DNA of 64,000 bases from Limnephilus marmoratus (GCA_917880885.1 OU862927.1:34995571-35059570); one strand, 5' to 3'; shown: positions 10,318-21,497, counted from the first letter of the stretch. Program-made: numbers and translations. Notes: generated by a model not told the origin, from the letters alone.

Positions 10318-10592
10318 AAGTATAAAATGAAGTCGCTCCGCTGTATGTGCGCTTAGATCTTTTAAACTACGCAACGGATTTTCAAGCGGTTTTCACCAAT
10401 GCATAGAGTGATTCATGAGGAAGGTTTTTAGGTATATGATTTGTCAGGGTTTCGTGTAAATTGGTTAAGATACATAATATATCTGGCCAAGCGGTAGCGG
10501 GCAGCGTGATGTGGATTTGATTTAACAGATGGCGTTGGTTATAAAGGTTTCGTTAGCCACAGCAACGTGTGGCCGGGTTTGCTAGTTTGTTA
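10318..10592 (-). repeat. Interspersed repeat, CTAGCAGACCCGGCCAC family
   Basis: Reverse copy: on the minus strand it begins near CTAGCAAACCCGGCCACACG and ends ...AAGTCGCTTCATTTTATAC. Other copies: 15347-15645 (+), 63825 to the window end (-), and both arms of the palindrome at 38044-38237. A shared inner part (CGGATTTTCATGCGGTTTTCACC) also occurs in the foldback at 15734-16510. No coding capacity. Confidence 0.7.
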
Positions 10593-11000
10593 TATACGAA
10601 AAAATAACCTGGGTTGCGTGGTCCCAAAAACTAATACCTCATTCGCTCAACGACAATTCTGGTTCATCGCTCCTAAAATATATAATGCTCTGAGTACTGA
10701 CATAAAGTCAAGGAATTCTAAATCTCTTTATATAGCACATGTACAACATTAGATTTTCGAAAGGGGACGAGCGTACTTCAAAGAATACATGTGTTCTTAA
10801 TACTACATTTTAATTATTAATTTTTGCATTTGAAAATTTTAATTTCCATTTATTATATTTATTTTTGTTTTTTTTTTTGTTTTTTTATATTATTATTACT
10901 TTTTTTAATAATAATTATTAAAAAATATATATAATAATTTAATACATTTTAAAGAAAAACATATATAAAAAATGGAAATAAATAAAGATAATCCATCTAC
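10593..11000 (+). pseudogene. LINE ORF2 C-terminal fragment and tail
   Basis: Translates as …NTSFAQRQFWFIAPKIYNAL…, the post-RT tail motif of jockey/CR1-type LINEs, then a stop at 10752 and an AT-rich 3' UTR ending in AATAAATAAA. The repeat at 10318-10592 lies directly upstream. Confidence 0.55.
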
Positions 11001-11231
11001 CTATATGTTTTAATTTATATATTTGTATAGAACACTTGAGTTCTTAACACTTAATCTTTATTATTAGTTTACGTATTTCAAAATTTGAATTTTCATTTTT
11101 ATTTCTATTTTTCTTTAAAATATGATTTTTTCTCTTTATTTTTCACTTATTAAATATTTCTTAATTTTTATTTAGTATGTTTAATTATCTGTTTCAATAA
11201 AATAGTCTTTATTAATTTCTATATAAAATAT

Positions 11232-11335
11232 TACATGTATGACTACCACAACACGGGCATTAGCCTAGTGTGGTAGCCAAAAAAAAAACAAAAAATCTGT
11301 AACAAATAAAATTTTATGAAATAAAAATAAATAAA
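11232..11335 (+). mobile_element. Retroposon 3' end with hairpin and A-rich tail
   Basis: CTACCACA and TGTGGTAG pair around an inner GGGC/GCCT helix (11238-11276), followed by poly(A)-like sequence and AATAAA. The design (stem-loop just before the A tail) parallels the GGCCCTGAGG module, suggesting a second LINE family whose RT may recognise a 3' stem-loop. Confidence 0.45.
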
Positions 11336-12395
11336 GTTATAGAAGTGCATTATAAAACTCGCCAAGATAGAAGAGAGTGCCAGCGCAGTAAGTCCTTTTT
11401 TTCCTTACATTTATTTGCATATTATCTGCATTATGCAGTGGTCAAAACTTTCACACACATTTCACATACATTTCAAGGTCCTTCGATATCCGCAGTCACA
11501 TAAATCACACACCATTCATAAGTTTTCTTAATGTATTCGACGTCAATTGTTGTTGTTGTCTGCAGTTGCCCTAGGGAACAACGAGAATTTACCGAAAGTT
11601 ATCCAATCAATCCTTACATATCGACCGTGCTGGGGAGCCTGAAGTCCAATGCAGGAATCTGGGACTCCAGATACTAATATCTACAGCCTGTATGTCGGAC
11701 GAATATCTACAGCTCAAATATGTTGGACTAATATCTACAGAGCTAAAGTCAGACGAATACCTATGACGGTCCCAGTGGTAATTAATGTCTATGGAGCGTA
11801 GGTTGGACTAATATCTACAGAGGGCAGCTGAGCAAGAGGTTGTACGGAAAAGCATAAATTACTTCAATTACGTAATTACTAATTACGTAAAGGCTTAAAC
11901 GTTTAAAGTACGTACGTGAAGTTTTTGCATAATATGAATTTCAAAAATTTATTTTATATTATTATTTTTTTTTAATATTATAATTTTTTACACATTCGAT
12001 TTATGTAAGTACATAAATATAATGTATGTGTTATAATTTTTAATTTTATTTTTAATTTAAAAAAAAATATATATATATTTCTCTTCCCTTTACACACGAG
12101 TAGTTACACTCTCGTAAAGGTTATATATTATATACATATATATGTTTATACTGTTTCTAATCAATGTTGCATGTTAGTATTTAATGATTTGAGCTTAATC
12201 CGTTTGTAACCTGAAAATGTAATTACTCATGATTATATTACATGTACCTATATGTATATAAAAACTAATAAAAAAAAATAAAAAAAAAATAAAATATTAC
12301 GTATTTTGCTGTTTACGAGGATAATAATTTATTGAACAAACATGGAGGTCATAATACAAAGATATTTATTTATTTCGGAATACACGACACCACAA

Positions 12396-12428
12396 CCTAA
12401 CCTAACCTAACCTAACACCTAACCTAAC
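12396..12428 (-). repeat. Interstitial telomere-type repeat (CCTAA)n
   Basis: AACCT repeated about six times with one interruption: the TTAGG arthropod telomere motif on the minus strand. A second tract lies at 63461-63489 in the opposite orientation. Confidence 0.75.
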
Positions 12429-12456
12429 TGACATAGAAATGGTCATGGTAACAGAC

Positions 12457-12557
12457 TAAATAATTTAGAAGCACTCGAAATAAAGAAAGCTGTTAAAACA
12501 AAAACCCAAATCCTTAATAATCAGCTAAATGTGTTCAATTGTCCGATATTAGGGATT

Positions 12558-12560
<3 letters not shown>
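12457..12560. repeat. 110-bp dispersed repeat, copy 2
   Basis: Direct repeat of 9019-9130 with a few substitutions, followed by an (ACAT)n microsatellite at 12552-12588. Confidence 0.6.
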
Positions 12561-12589
<29 letters not shown>

Positions 12590-12674
12590 AATTAAGTTTT
12601 TTAAACTGCATACGCAATATTACGTTATTCTAATATGCTATACATAATTGCAAATCCAACCTCTGCCAGTGCTG

Positions 12675-12965
12675 TAGATATTCGTCCACACTTTGGTTCT
12701 CATAGATATTAGTCAGCAGTTTGAGTTATAGATATTCGTCCTCACTTTGGTTCTCATAGATATTAGTCAGCAGTTTGAGCTATAGATATTCGTCCTCACT
12801 TTGGTTCTCATAGATATTAGTCAGCAGTTTGAACTGTAGATATTCGTCCTCACTTTGGTTCTCGTAGATATTAGTCAGCAGTTTTAGCTGTAGATATTCG
12901 TCCTCATTTTAGTTCTCATAGATATTAGTCCGATTAGTTCAGTTTTTGGAATTCCTGTAGATATT
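12675..12965 (+). repeat. ~55-bp tandem array, about five units
   Basis: Unit contains TAGATATTCGTCCTCACTTTG and CATAGATATTAGTCAGCAG. Units are 90-98% alike. It forms the right subterminal region of the candidate transposon at 11640-12975. Confidence 0.75.
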
Positions 12966-13217
12966 AGTAGACAAATCCGAATCTGGTTGGGTTATGTGAG
13001 CTCTTATGAAGTTTGAGCAGCTTTATCAGTTGAAAAGTACCAATCCTACCACTTAAATTTTGTTTCTCGTTATCTGCCATGAACAAAAATAATCCGACTG
13101 CTCACGTCAGAGGTAGTTGTAAAGCTTCCGTTGTAAATGAGTTAGTTTCGACATACAAAGGGAGCCAATTAAAAGTTTTCATCCTTCACTGAGCTTTATT
13201 AAAATGAGAAAATCAAT

Positions 13218-13577
13218 CTTATATATAAAAATCTCGTGTCACGGTGTTTGTGGTCGCACTCCTCTGAAACGGCTTGACCGATTTTTATGTAATTTGTATG
13301 TATAAGAACTTTATAAAACCAAAGTTTCCGAAATCAATTTGAAAAAAAAACTATGAAATTTTGACGTAAAAGTGAGGTTATGATAACATTTATGTAATTA
13401 AAAAATTATTTTTATTTTATTACATTTGTGTAATAAAAAACGTTTGTGTTTTTAATTTTTGTCTTTACCTATCTGTAATTTTAGTTCGAAAAACGTAAGG
13501 ATCGGTATCCACGTGTGAAAGTTTTTTGTGTTTGTATAAAAAAAATTGTTTTTAAAAAATTACATGTTTACTTCTAA
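13218..13577 (-). repeat. Interspersed repeat, CACGAGATTTTTATATATAAG family
   Basis: Starts ATCTTATATATAAAAATCTC followed by GTGTCACGGTGTTTGTGGTC; reverse complement of the 3' end of the copy at 28583-29312. Its other end abuts the CTAGCGAGTTCCCCCGGCATG start of the next repeat. Confidence 0.65.
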
Positions 13578-13827
13578 CTAGCGAGTTCCCCCGGCATGCG
13601 TGACTTTTCCCATTCGTCCCCTTCCGCCTCCCCTTCCCTTCCCTTTCCATATCCCCTTTCCTCACACGCGTTCTCCCTCCACCTTCCCCGCCTTACCTCT
13701 CCCCTCTCCCGAGAACCCCCCACCCGCAATTCCCTCCCCAATTCAATGGCAACTTTTTGGCAATTCTATGGCAATTTTTTTTTTAAATTTTCATATTTCA
13801 TACATTACAAATATTCATTTTTGTATA

Positions 13828-14271
13828 TTAGGTCCTTACATATGAAATTGGCGTTTTGCCGTACTGGCGATTGAGTGAAGCAAATCAACAAACGCGCGTT
13901 GACCGCTAGACCACACACTGCACAACAGACGGCTAACAAATTAGAGGAGCTTCAATTGGAATGTCTAAGACATCCACCGTACTCTCCGGACCTTGCCCCA
14001 ACAGATTAACATTTTTTTCGAAATTTGGATAACTTCTTGCAAGGGAAAAAATTCAACTCCGATGGGGCAGTCCAAACCGCCTTCAAAGATTTTATTGATT
14101 CCCATCCGAATGGGTTTTTTTAGTAAACGGATCGATGAACTACCTATGAGATGGCAAAAGTGCATAGATAGCAATGGTACATACTTTGATTAAATAAATA
14201 TATTATATTTAAAAAAAAACGACTTTATGTTCCTCCCATACAAAACTCCAATTTCACATGTAAGGACCTAA
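13828..14271. mobile_element. mariner deletion derivative
   Basis: 444 bp bounded by ~31-bp inverted repeats beginning TTAGGTCCTTACATRTGAAA (two mismatches between arms). A TA precedes the left end; the right flank reads CA, so the TA target duplication has decayed on one side. Internal sequence keeps only the last third of a mariner transposase. It lies inside copy C. Confidence 0.85.
13895..14194 (+). pseudogene. mariner transposase C-terminal fragment
   Basis: Frame reads ARPHTAQ…, then HPPYSPDLAPTD with an in-frame stop right after it, then …FFSKRIDELPMRWQKCIDSNGTYFD. These are the block around the third catalytic Asp and the C-terminal LPxRWxKCIxxxGxYF signature of Tc1/mariner transposases. 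N-terminal DNA-binding and first catalytic regions are deleted, so it cannot be active. Confidence 0.85.
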
Positions 14272-14636
14272 CATTATAAGAACAATCAATCAAATTTGGT
14301 ACTTACCTAACATAGGTACCTTTTTAAAATAAATATTTTTTTTTATCAGATACAAGGTATTCGATTTTGTTTAATACCAAAGGTGAGTACTTAGATTAAT
14401 TTATAGAGTTCGAAATTTGAATTTTGATTGAACAATCGATGGTTTGCAAAATGTCATTCTCATATTGTGACATTTTTGACAGTTTCGTAATGATTAAAAA
14501 AAACTTTTCAGATGTATTGTTGTGTGGTTGTAATAATCCAGAAACCTTCGTGAGGGTGGAAAGAAGGTATTTTGAAAGTTTCAAACATTTCCTATCCTAA
14601 TACAGCAATGCATAAATCAACTGCTTTTTATATAAT

Positions 14637-15346
14637 ACTAGCTGGTCCCGGCATGCGTTGCTATGCCATTTAATAAAGAAATTGTTTCTCCCTGAGTGTC
14701 CTTTCCCATTCATCCCGTTCCCCTTCCGCCTCCCCTTCTTCTCCTGCGTCCTCTTCCCCTCTCGCTTTCCCACTCCGTCCCCTCCATCTTCCCTCTCCTC
14801 ACTTCACTCCCTCCCCTCCCCCCTCACACGTCCCCTTCCCCTCCCGCGTTCCCCTTCCACCTTCCCCGCATTCCCTCTTCCCTTTCCCGCTCCCTCGTCC
14901 CGCCAACCTTCCTCCCGCGTTCCATATATTCAATCCCAGTACATTCAGTTTTTAAACAGCCCGCGTGCCACCTTTTACAATTTTTATTCAAGTTTCCATT
15001 TTTCATGTATATTAAATTTGGTACCTAACATAGGTACCTATTTAAAATATCTAAAATTCTTGATTCGATTCAAACTATTAGGGGAGTACCTACTTTAAAT
15101 AAATTTATCAACTTAAAGATTTTCAAAAATAGAATCCTGATTTAACAATCATTGTTTTGCAAAATGTCATTCTCAAACACGCGAACTGTCAAACGTGCGA
15201 TGTTTTCTGAAATTATCCAATTTTCTGCGCAATTTTCTTAATTTTTCTCTACGTAAGAACCATCCTCGTACTTCAAGCAATATTCTAAAAAAAGAATTAG
15301 CGAAATCGGTTCAGCTGCTCTCTTATTTATTATACATATACTAGCA
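14637..15346 (+). repeat. Polypyrimidine-family repeat (copy D)
   Basis: Starts CTAGCTGGTCCCGGCATGCG; C/T tract 14712-14920; then a downstream part (AAATTTGGTACCTAACATAG, TTCTGCGCAATTTTCTTAAT) ~95% identical to the copy at 27813-28575. Its 3' end is cut off where the CTAGCAGACCCGGCCACACG repeat begins. Confidence 0.75.
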
Positions 15347-15645
15347 GACCCGGCCACACGTTGCTGTGGCTAACGAAACATAACGCCATTTACCCAACCT
15401 TTATAAAATCCACACCATCCGCTCGCCAGCTGCCCGCTGCCCGCTGCCCGCTGCCCGTTGCATAAATTGAATATTTGAATTTCTCGGCTTTTCTCTACTA
15501 TAATAAGCATTTATTATACATATAAACCTTCCTCTTAAATCACTCTATCTATTGGTGAAAACCGCATGAAAATCTGTTGCGCAGTTTAAAAGATTTATGC
15601 GCACATACATTTTGAGCGACTTCATTTTATACCATGTAATGATGA
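15347..15645 (+). repeat. CTAGCAGACCCGGCCAC-family repeat
   Basis: Forward copy matching the reverse copy at 10318-10592. Contains a CTGCCCG microsatellite (four units near 15428-15460). Confidence 0.7.
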
Positions 15646-15733
15646 TACCTACCACAAAACTTAAATTTCTACTCATATAATTTGGCACTTACCTATCTTT
15701 AATATTAAAAAAAAAAACTATATCGTTTATCTC

Positions 15734-16510
15734 TATCTCTACATATTATAAAGTAAAGTCCCCCGCGCCGTCTGTCTGTCTGTTCGCGATAAACTCGAAA
15801 ACTACTGAACGGATTTTCATGCGGTTTTCACCAATACATAGAGTATTTCGTGAGGAAGGTTGAAGTATGTATTTTGTCAATGCTTTGTGTAAATTGGTTG
15901 AAACATAACGATAATTGTTAGAAGTGTCGGAAAAAAGTCCAGCCGCCTGGTAGCTTTCATCGAAAACGCTGCCTAATCCTTTTGGGATATAACAAAACAA
16001 TTAATGGTGGGATATTCCTCTTTTATAGATCTACAAAAAAGTCCCCGAAGGCATATATCTATCTTTTACGGATAGCTTACTATACACATTATATCTAATA
16101 TGCAATTGATAAGAATAATAAGATAAGAAGATAGAATGCGTATAGTAAGCTATCCGTAAAAGATAGATATATGCCATCGCGGACTTTTTTGTAGATCTAT
16201 AAAAGAGGAATATCCCACCATGCGTTGTTTTGTTATATCCCAAAAGGATTAGGCAGCGTTTTCGATGAAAGCTACCAGGCGGCTGGAATTTTTCCGACAC
16301 TTCTAACAATTATCGGTATGTTTCAACCAATTTACACAAATCCTTGACAAATTACATACGTAAACCTTCCTCACGAAACACTCTATCTATTGGTGAAAAC
16401 CGCATGAAAATCCGTTCAGTAGTTTTCGAGTTTATCGCGAACAGACAGACAGACAGACAGACAGACAGAAAGACGGCGCAGGGGACTTTACTTTATAATA
16501 TGTAGAGATA
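15734..16510. mobile_element. 777-bp foldback element
   Basis: The first and last ~355 bases are near-perfect inverted copies, from TATCTCTACATATTATAAAG on the left to its reverse complement on the right, meeting at a loop of ~55 bases near 16090-16140. Shared landmarks in both arms: a TCTG/CAGA microsatellite, CGGTTTTCACC, CCAATTTACACAAA, AATCCTTTTGGGATATAACA. Apparent ORFs are by-products. A transcript would fold into a ~355-bp dsRNA hairpin. Confidence 0.9.
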
Positions 16511-16840
16511 TAATAATAATATTATTTGAACGCGCATTTCACCACCTTTCAAAAACAATTTTTAGTTTTCAGAGACGTTCAGAAATATTAAAATTATTTT
16601 GAGTTTATTGTTAAGGCTGAAATATTCTTACGGAATAATATCAGAGACCTGACGGGTTAATGCAAATATGGCGTGAAATGAATTCGTTCACAATGTCATG
16701 GCCGATGACTTAAAAATAAATAATTCTTTTTTAAGTCGTTATATAAATAATTACAACCATAAGGTTGAATGTTTTATTAGTTTTGTCTGAATTATATAAC
16801 AACTTTAAAACCATTCATGCAAGAAAACTTCTAGAAACAT
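16511..16840. other. Non-coding stretch
   Basis: AT-rich, no recognisable gene or repeat end. Confidence 0.4.
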
Positions 16841-17190
16841 TTACGATGCAATGGCTAGCATCAAAGATGTTGAAATATAAGTAGATGTGCTATCTGCTGT
16901 TTTTACTATGTGGGTCGGCGCTTCCGGGTGTCGCCGATGTTGTTTACCAATTAACAAATAAACTAAAAGAACAAATAATTAACGAATAAACCAAACGAAC
17001 GTTAAACTAAATGAACGAATTCTTTCCTTATTCAAAATATATTGTTAACCAATATTAATGCACATTTTCAAAAAATCAACGAATGAACAAATTCTTTTTG
17101 TATGAAAACTACGCTAATTAGCGCGTAGTCCGGCGACAGTTGGGCGGACACCATAGCATATCTCTTCTGTATTTGAATATCTTTGGCTAG
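16840..17190. repeat. Dispersed repeat, copy 1
   Basis: About 350 bp (CGCTTCCGGGT, AACGAATAAACCAAACGAA, CATAGCATATCTCTTTTGTA-like) shared with 48010-48295 plus 49351-49390, where a hAT element interrupts it. Family unknown. Confidence 0.7.
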
Positions 17191-17765
17191 CATGTTAACC
17201 CTCCGATGGGCAATGTACTTTTACCCCTTTGGATGGGCAATGTGGCCTGGCCAGGCCACTTAAGTTGTGTGGGCTGTCAAACTAGTTTTAAATAAAAACA
17301 GGTTCGCAAATAGTGTTTTTATGTCTGTATGTTGTATATATAATATATAAGTGTGATACATTTGTTTGTGTATATAATTTTAAAAAAATAATGATTCTAA
17401 CTTACCTACTTATCTCATACTCTGTAAATCTGAATGTATTATACGTTACCAGGTTAATTTCGGTAAATCCGATTATAATATATGCTACCAGATTACCTTT
17501 ACTACTTTGTCACAAAAAATGTATGTGTACTTTTATTTATATATATTATATACATTTTCTTTATTACACAACTTAGTTTCAGAGAAAAATGAAATTTTTT
17601 ATTTTTTTGTTTTCGTTTTTGTTATGTAATTATGTACATTTCACGAATAATATGAACTAAACCTGTCAATTTGTCTGTCCTGGAACGGGAAACTTTCCTA
17701 GTTGGACAGGCAAAGCTTCCTAAATTGTAATTTGTACTGTCTTTTGTATCTATAATAAATAATTA
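17190..17765. repeat. GATGGGCAATG repeat pair and AT-rich tail
   Basis: TTAACCCTCCGATGGGCAATG is followed by a second CCTTTGGATGGGCAATG and a GGCCTGGCCAGGCC palindrome. TTAA followed by CCC recalls piggyBac-type ends, but no partner terminus was found. The rest is AT-rich, ending in AATAAATAATTAAATAAA. Confidence 0.35.
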
Positions 17766-17969
17766 AATAAATTTCATCACCTTTCCAAAACAGTTTTCAG
17801 TTTTTGAATACATTCATAAAAATTCCGTTATTTGGATTTTATTGCAAAACGGATATATTTTGAACCTTTGACCAAATTCTGTCAAGGCCTGATATAATTT
17901 TGCACCTGTTTACACGCAATCTGCATAACGTAATACTGCATGCTTTCGTAGATTTAAGGCGTACATAAA

Positions 17970-18510
17970 CTAACTAACCATCACGTCGCGTGGTTTCTCC
18001 GCAGGGGTAGGCAAATAGGACGGATTGCCAAACATCTCGGTCTTGGCACATAATCCTTGCCTCGTTTACATTCATACATGCTCTTCTATTATTTTGACTC
18101 TTGACATGGCCCGACTCAAGTAACTGATTCACTCGGTCGTGCCATCTCTTTCTTGGGCGTCCTCGACTTCTTCTACCTTCTACTACTTCATATATTCTTC
18201 TTACACTCCTTTCATCATTCTTCGCTCTATATGGCCAAACCATCGGAGCGTCCCTTTCTTAATCTTACTCATTGAGTCATTACATTACGCTTACATCAGC
18301 CTTGCATTCTTTGCGGATCTCAACGTTTCGCACACGATCGTACTTGGTTTAACCACACATTCGTCTTAGAGATCTCATTTCTAGAGCATTTAGTCCACTT
18401 TCATCCTTCGTCTGCCAGTTCCATGCCTTACTGCCACACATCAGGGTAGGTACCAGCACTCTATTATGGACGGCTAGCTTCGCTCCTTTGGACAGTTTTT
18501 TGATACTCTA
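17970..18510 (-). pseudogene. LINE ORF2 C-terminal domain
   Basis: Minus-strand translation shows …KLAVHNRVLVPTLMCGSK…, …ALEMRSLRRMCG*… and …EGRRSRGRPRKRWHDRV…, the familiar post-RT sequence of RTE-type insect LINEs (WxTKDE…LxxxEMRSLRRM; GRRSRGRPRKRW). Several stops and a frameshift between the two blocks make it a pseudogene. Confidence 0.75.
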
Positions 18511-18717
18511 AGTATCGCCCTGGTGTAGGACCACCATACGGAATTGAAATGTTGCTTGAAATGGCTTTAGCCATGTTTGGTGACCGGATCTGAATAGCCC
18601 GGTGCTACTTCCCTATCTTCCTCTTCCCCATCGCCTTCGTCCCCGCTACCTGCAGCCTCACAACATAACCCAATTAGGGATGCCATAGTCTCACTGGCTC
18701 CAGACGGGAGCAGTTTT

Positions 18718-19130
18718 AAATACATAAACGGCTATACTGCCTTTTATAAATAAACATATAATAGAGTACAAAAGTAAGAAAAATAATATCATTACATAAT
18801 AGTAGTTTTAAACTTAAAAATAACATACAATTATTTTATGTATCACAACAAAAAATAACAAAAAAGAACAATGAGAAATATCATCATTTCATTTCAACAT
18901 GTCCATATTGCATATATAAAGTTACATTATGGAAAAATAATTTTTGAGTGCATGTTTATATTGCGCTAATTTTAAGAAATAAATGTCGCCGATGTTAGCA
19001 TATTCATTTCCCAAAATGTGTAATCGACTGATTGGTGAGTAATAATGTGATAATGTATGTGTGTTATTATAGTAGAACGGTAGAGTCAGTCTATTGTTAG
19101 TTGGGACTCTTGTGCGGTATTCATGTAAAA
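18718..19130 (-). pseudogene. LINE 3' end (family of 56640-57350)
   Basis: Reverse copy of the last ~60 codons and 3' UTR of the LINE at 56640-57350: shared NNRLTLPFYYNNTHTLSHYYSPISRLHI-type coding (broken into shorter words on inspection) and the tail GGCAGTATAGCCGTTTATGT. 5' truncated; the 3' end abuts CAGTTTTAAA. Confidence 0.7.
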
Positions 19131-19284
19131 AAAGGCGTTAAATTCTATGGACGTAGTGGCGGTTGGTGAGTTATCGGTGAGCTAGAGTGCTAAGATTGAA
19201 AAATATGACATTATTGTCGTTGTTGTCATTAATGAGAAGATTTTTAGGATTAGATTCTGAAGATCTTCATAATGCAAAAAGTTT

Positions 19285-19855
19285 TTTTTTTTTTTAATTA
19301 TTTCTGGCTTTCACCCTTTAAGGGTGTTCTAGGCCATCGTTTAAAATTACGGAAAAAGGAAGTGTGAATGTATATATTAATTTTATTTAAATGTGCAAAT
19401 TTCAGAATTATATTAGATTGGAGTAGAGTTCAGACTTAGAAGAGATGAGATGTTGAATGGAGGGGAGGCAATTTTAGATAACACCTGATAGAAGAGAGGA
19501 TATTTATTTAGAGAGGGACAACCAAAAAAATGTGATCTAAAGTTCCCACATCTAGACCACAGAATGTACAATCTGGGGAGTCAAGGATGTGAATTTTAAA
19601 AGGGTGAGGAGGAACGGAACAATGTCTGATTCTCATTCGTGAGGAAATATCTTTTTTGGAAAAGTGGGGGAATTTTTGAAACCACGGTTTTGATGGAATA
19701 GTCCTTTGTATTGAGGCGTAGCAGGCTCCCTTGGATTGACTAGCAATGTTCCAATACTCTGTCCAAATATTGCGGGATCTATCTTTGATGATGGAAAAAA
19801 TATCAGAGAGGGGAATATGGTTTACGAGGGTAACGGTAGGGTTAGACGCTCCTTG
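19285..19855 (-). pseudogene. RNase H-type LINE, extreme C-terminus
   Basis: Minus-strand translation gives …DSPDCTFCGLDVGTLDHIFL…, a CxxC…H zinc-binding box like that following RNase H in I/R1-type LINEs, with stops after it. Only this tail survives, with an A-rich 3' end. Confidence 0.5.
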
Positions 19856-19856
19856 T

Positions 19857-20085
19857 TTTTTTTTTACAAGAGCTCCACACAGGAGGCCCTGAGGAAAATA
19901 ATTTCTCTCAGGGCCTATGTCATCTTTGCGGATGCTGTGTGGAGGATTTTTTTATGAAAGTAAGGAGAGGAGAGTTCTAGGAAGGAAAACGGTTTAAGGG
20001 GTGGGTAGGAATCTGGGGTTCAGTGTTTCCTGATCATCCGCCTTCAAGACCTAGACAAACCTCACCCCATGAACCCGGGCGCGTA
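19857..20085 (-). mobile_element. LINE 3'-end module with hairpin and poly(A)
   Basis: Reverse copy: GGGTTCATGGGGTGAGG…CACAGCATC…GGCCCTGAG…CTCAGGGCC… ending in a poly(A) run (poly-T at 19857-19866). Same module at 29640-29900, 37752-38035, 38238-38690, 47880-47975, 50090-50175. Confidence 0.75.
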
Positions 20086-20490
20086 TTTACAATCCCTACC
20101 GCGTTTCAGTCGCTTTAAATTTTCAATATCAAAATTTAAATATTTAGAAATAAAATTATTAATTTCTAATATACACATTGGAAATATTATTTTATCTATA
20201 TTTTAGAACAATTTTTGTTTTTGCAAAGTGATAAAAAATTATCAATATAGAGGTGTATTTACAATATATGGGAATAATATTAAAATTTAAATATTTAGAA
20301 ATAAAATTATTAATTTCTAATATACACATCAGAAAGATTATTTTATCTAGATTTTAGAACAATTTTTTGTTTTTGCAGTGTGATTAAAAATATCCAATAT
20401 AGAGGTATATTTAAAATGTAAATTGTCGTTACCGCGACTGAATCGGTATAGGTTTTGTAAATACGCAACCCGGACACCCCTGCTTTGTTT
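20080..20490. repeat. 147-bp tandem duplication inside an inverted repeat
   Basis: 20127-20270 and 20276-20418 are ~90% identical (AAATATTTAGAAATAAAATT…ATATAGAGGT). The outer sequence 20080-20125 (CGTATTTACAATCCCTACCG) recurs inverted at 20415-20485. Confidence 0.7.
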
Positions 20491-20585
20491 TGCAAAGGAA
20501 TCAGCAATGTCGTTGTGCCAACATGTCCAGGAATCCAAATCAGAGTTAGAACTTTGAATGGAGGTTATCAGTACTCGAATAAGAC
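20455..20585 (-). pseudogene. LINE RNase H fragment
   Basis: Minus strand reads IWIPGHVG in one frame and NDIADSFAKQSRG in the next: the last catalytic block of RNase H domains (W.PGH.G..GN..AD..AK) with a one-base frameshift. Belongs to an I/R1-type LINE relic. Confidence 0.65.
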
Positions 20586-20950
20586 ATTCAAAAACAAAAA
20601 GTTGAAATTTTGAAAAAAAAAATCATTTTCAGCCACAACATCAGTAACGTCGTTTTTTCAATCTTAGTACGTATCGTATTTTTCAGTGAGATAGACTCAC
20701 TGATAAGTCACGGACCAACACTGATGTGTTTATCTCTTTTTAATGACGCTATTTTTAGTTTCATCGAGTTTCAAATTACAACGGTGCTACAAAAGATATC
20801 ACTTCGAGAATAAATTTATTTTGATAATTTCCGTTTGACATTCAATTTCAAACAAGTTCGATGTGTTTGAACGTATTTTTTTCAAAATAAAATTCTGTTT
20901 TTAAAAGCAATTGAAAGACTCTTTCCGATTTTAATTACAATTATTACAAA

Positions 20951-20985
20951 CTAGCTGGTTCCCGGCATGCGTTGCTATGCCATTT
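20951..20985 (+). repeat. Truncated start of polypyrimidine family
   Basis: CTAGCTGGTTCCCGGCATGC… then diverges into a T-rich run after ~35 bp. Confidence 0.6.
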
Positions 20986-21050
20986 TTTTTTATTATTTTT
21001 TATTATTTAATATAGATATATAATTGTACAGTGGAGTTAATTTAATTTAT

Positions 21051-21497
21051 TGGGGGGCTAGAATTCCAATAATCCATGCGCTTGATAGCTGCAAGACGAG
21101 TGGTTATCTGGCCTCCTACATAGTTAAGTAAATTGAAATACGTACATATAAAAAGATATTTTGTTTAATTTATTGAGGGGCTGGAATTTCAATAATCCAT
21201 GCGCTTGATAGTTGCAAGACGAGTTGTTATCTGGCCTCCTACATAGTTAAGTAAATTGAAATACGTACATATAAAAAGATATTTTATTTAATTTATTGGG
21301 GGGCTAGAATTCCAATAATCCATGCGCTTGATAGCTGCAAGACGAGTGGTTATCTGGCCTCCTACATAGTTAAGTAAATTGAAATACGTATATATAAAAA
21401 GATATTTTATTTAATTTATTGGGGGGCTGGAATTCCAATAATCCATGCGCTTGATAGCTGCAAGATGAATGGCCTCCTACATAGTTAAGTAAATTCT
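21051..21497 (+). repeat. 123-bp tandem repeat, 3.6 units
   Basis: Units start at 21051, 21174, 21297 and 21420 (TGGGGGGCTAGAATTCCAAT…). Spacing is exactly 123 bp, units 95-98% identical; the last unit is shortened by an internal deletion. No coding potential. A young local minisatellite. Confidence 0.9.

Larger units (their letters stand above)
11640..12975. mobile_element. Candidate DNA transposon with subterminal repeats
   Basis: Left end (11645-11825) carries repeats of CTAATATCTACAG / CGAATATCTACAG; right end (12665-12965) carries the reverse complement, CTGTAGATATTCGTC, arranged as a ~55-bp tandem array. Inward-facing subterminal repeats are typical of non-autonomous DNA transposons. 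Internal sequence holds a dispersed 110-bp repeat, TTAGG-type repeats and a CATA microsatellite, no transposase. Exact termini and target duplication not found. Confidence 0.45.
13578..14633 (+). repeat. Polypyrimidine-family repeat (copy C), split by mariner
   Basis: Starts CTAGCGAGTTCCCCCGGCAT, has a C/T tract (13610-13735), and resumes after the mariner insertion (13828-14271) with AAATTTGGTACTTACCTAAC, matching copies D and H. Apparent Pro/Ser-rich proteins here are artefacts of the tract. Confidence 0.65.

Noticed and set aside
15428..15460. CTGCCCG short repeat as a possible CRISPR-like array
   Set aside because: Only four 7-bp units without spacers, in eukaryotic DNA; simple microsatellite. 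No CRISPR array exists in the window.
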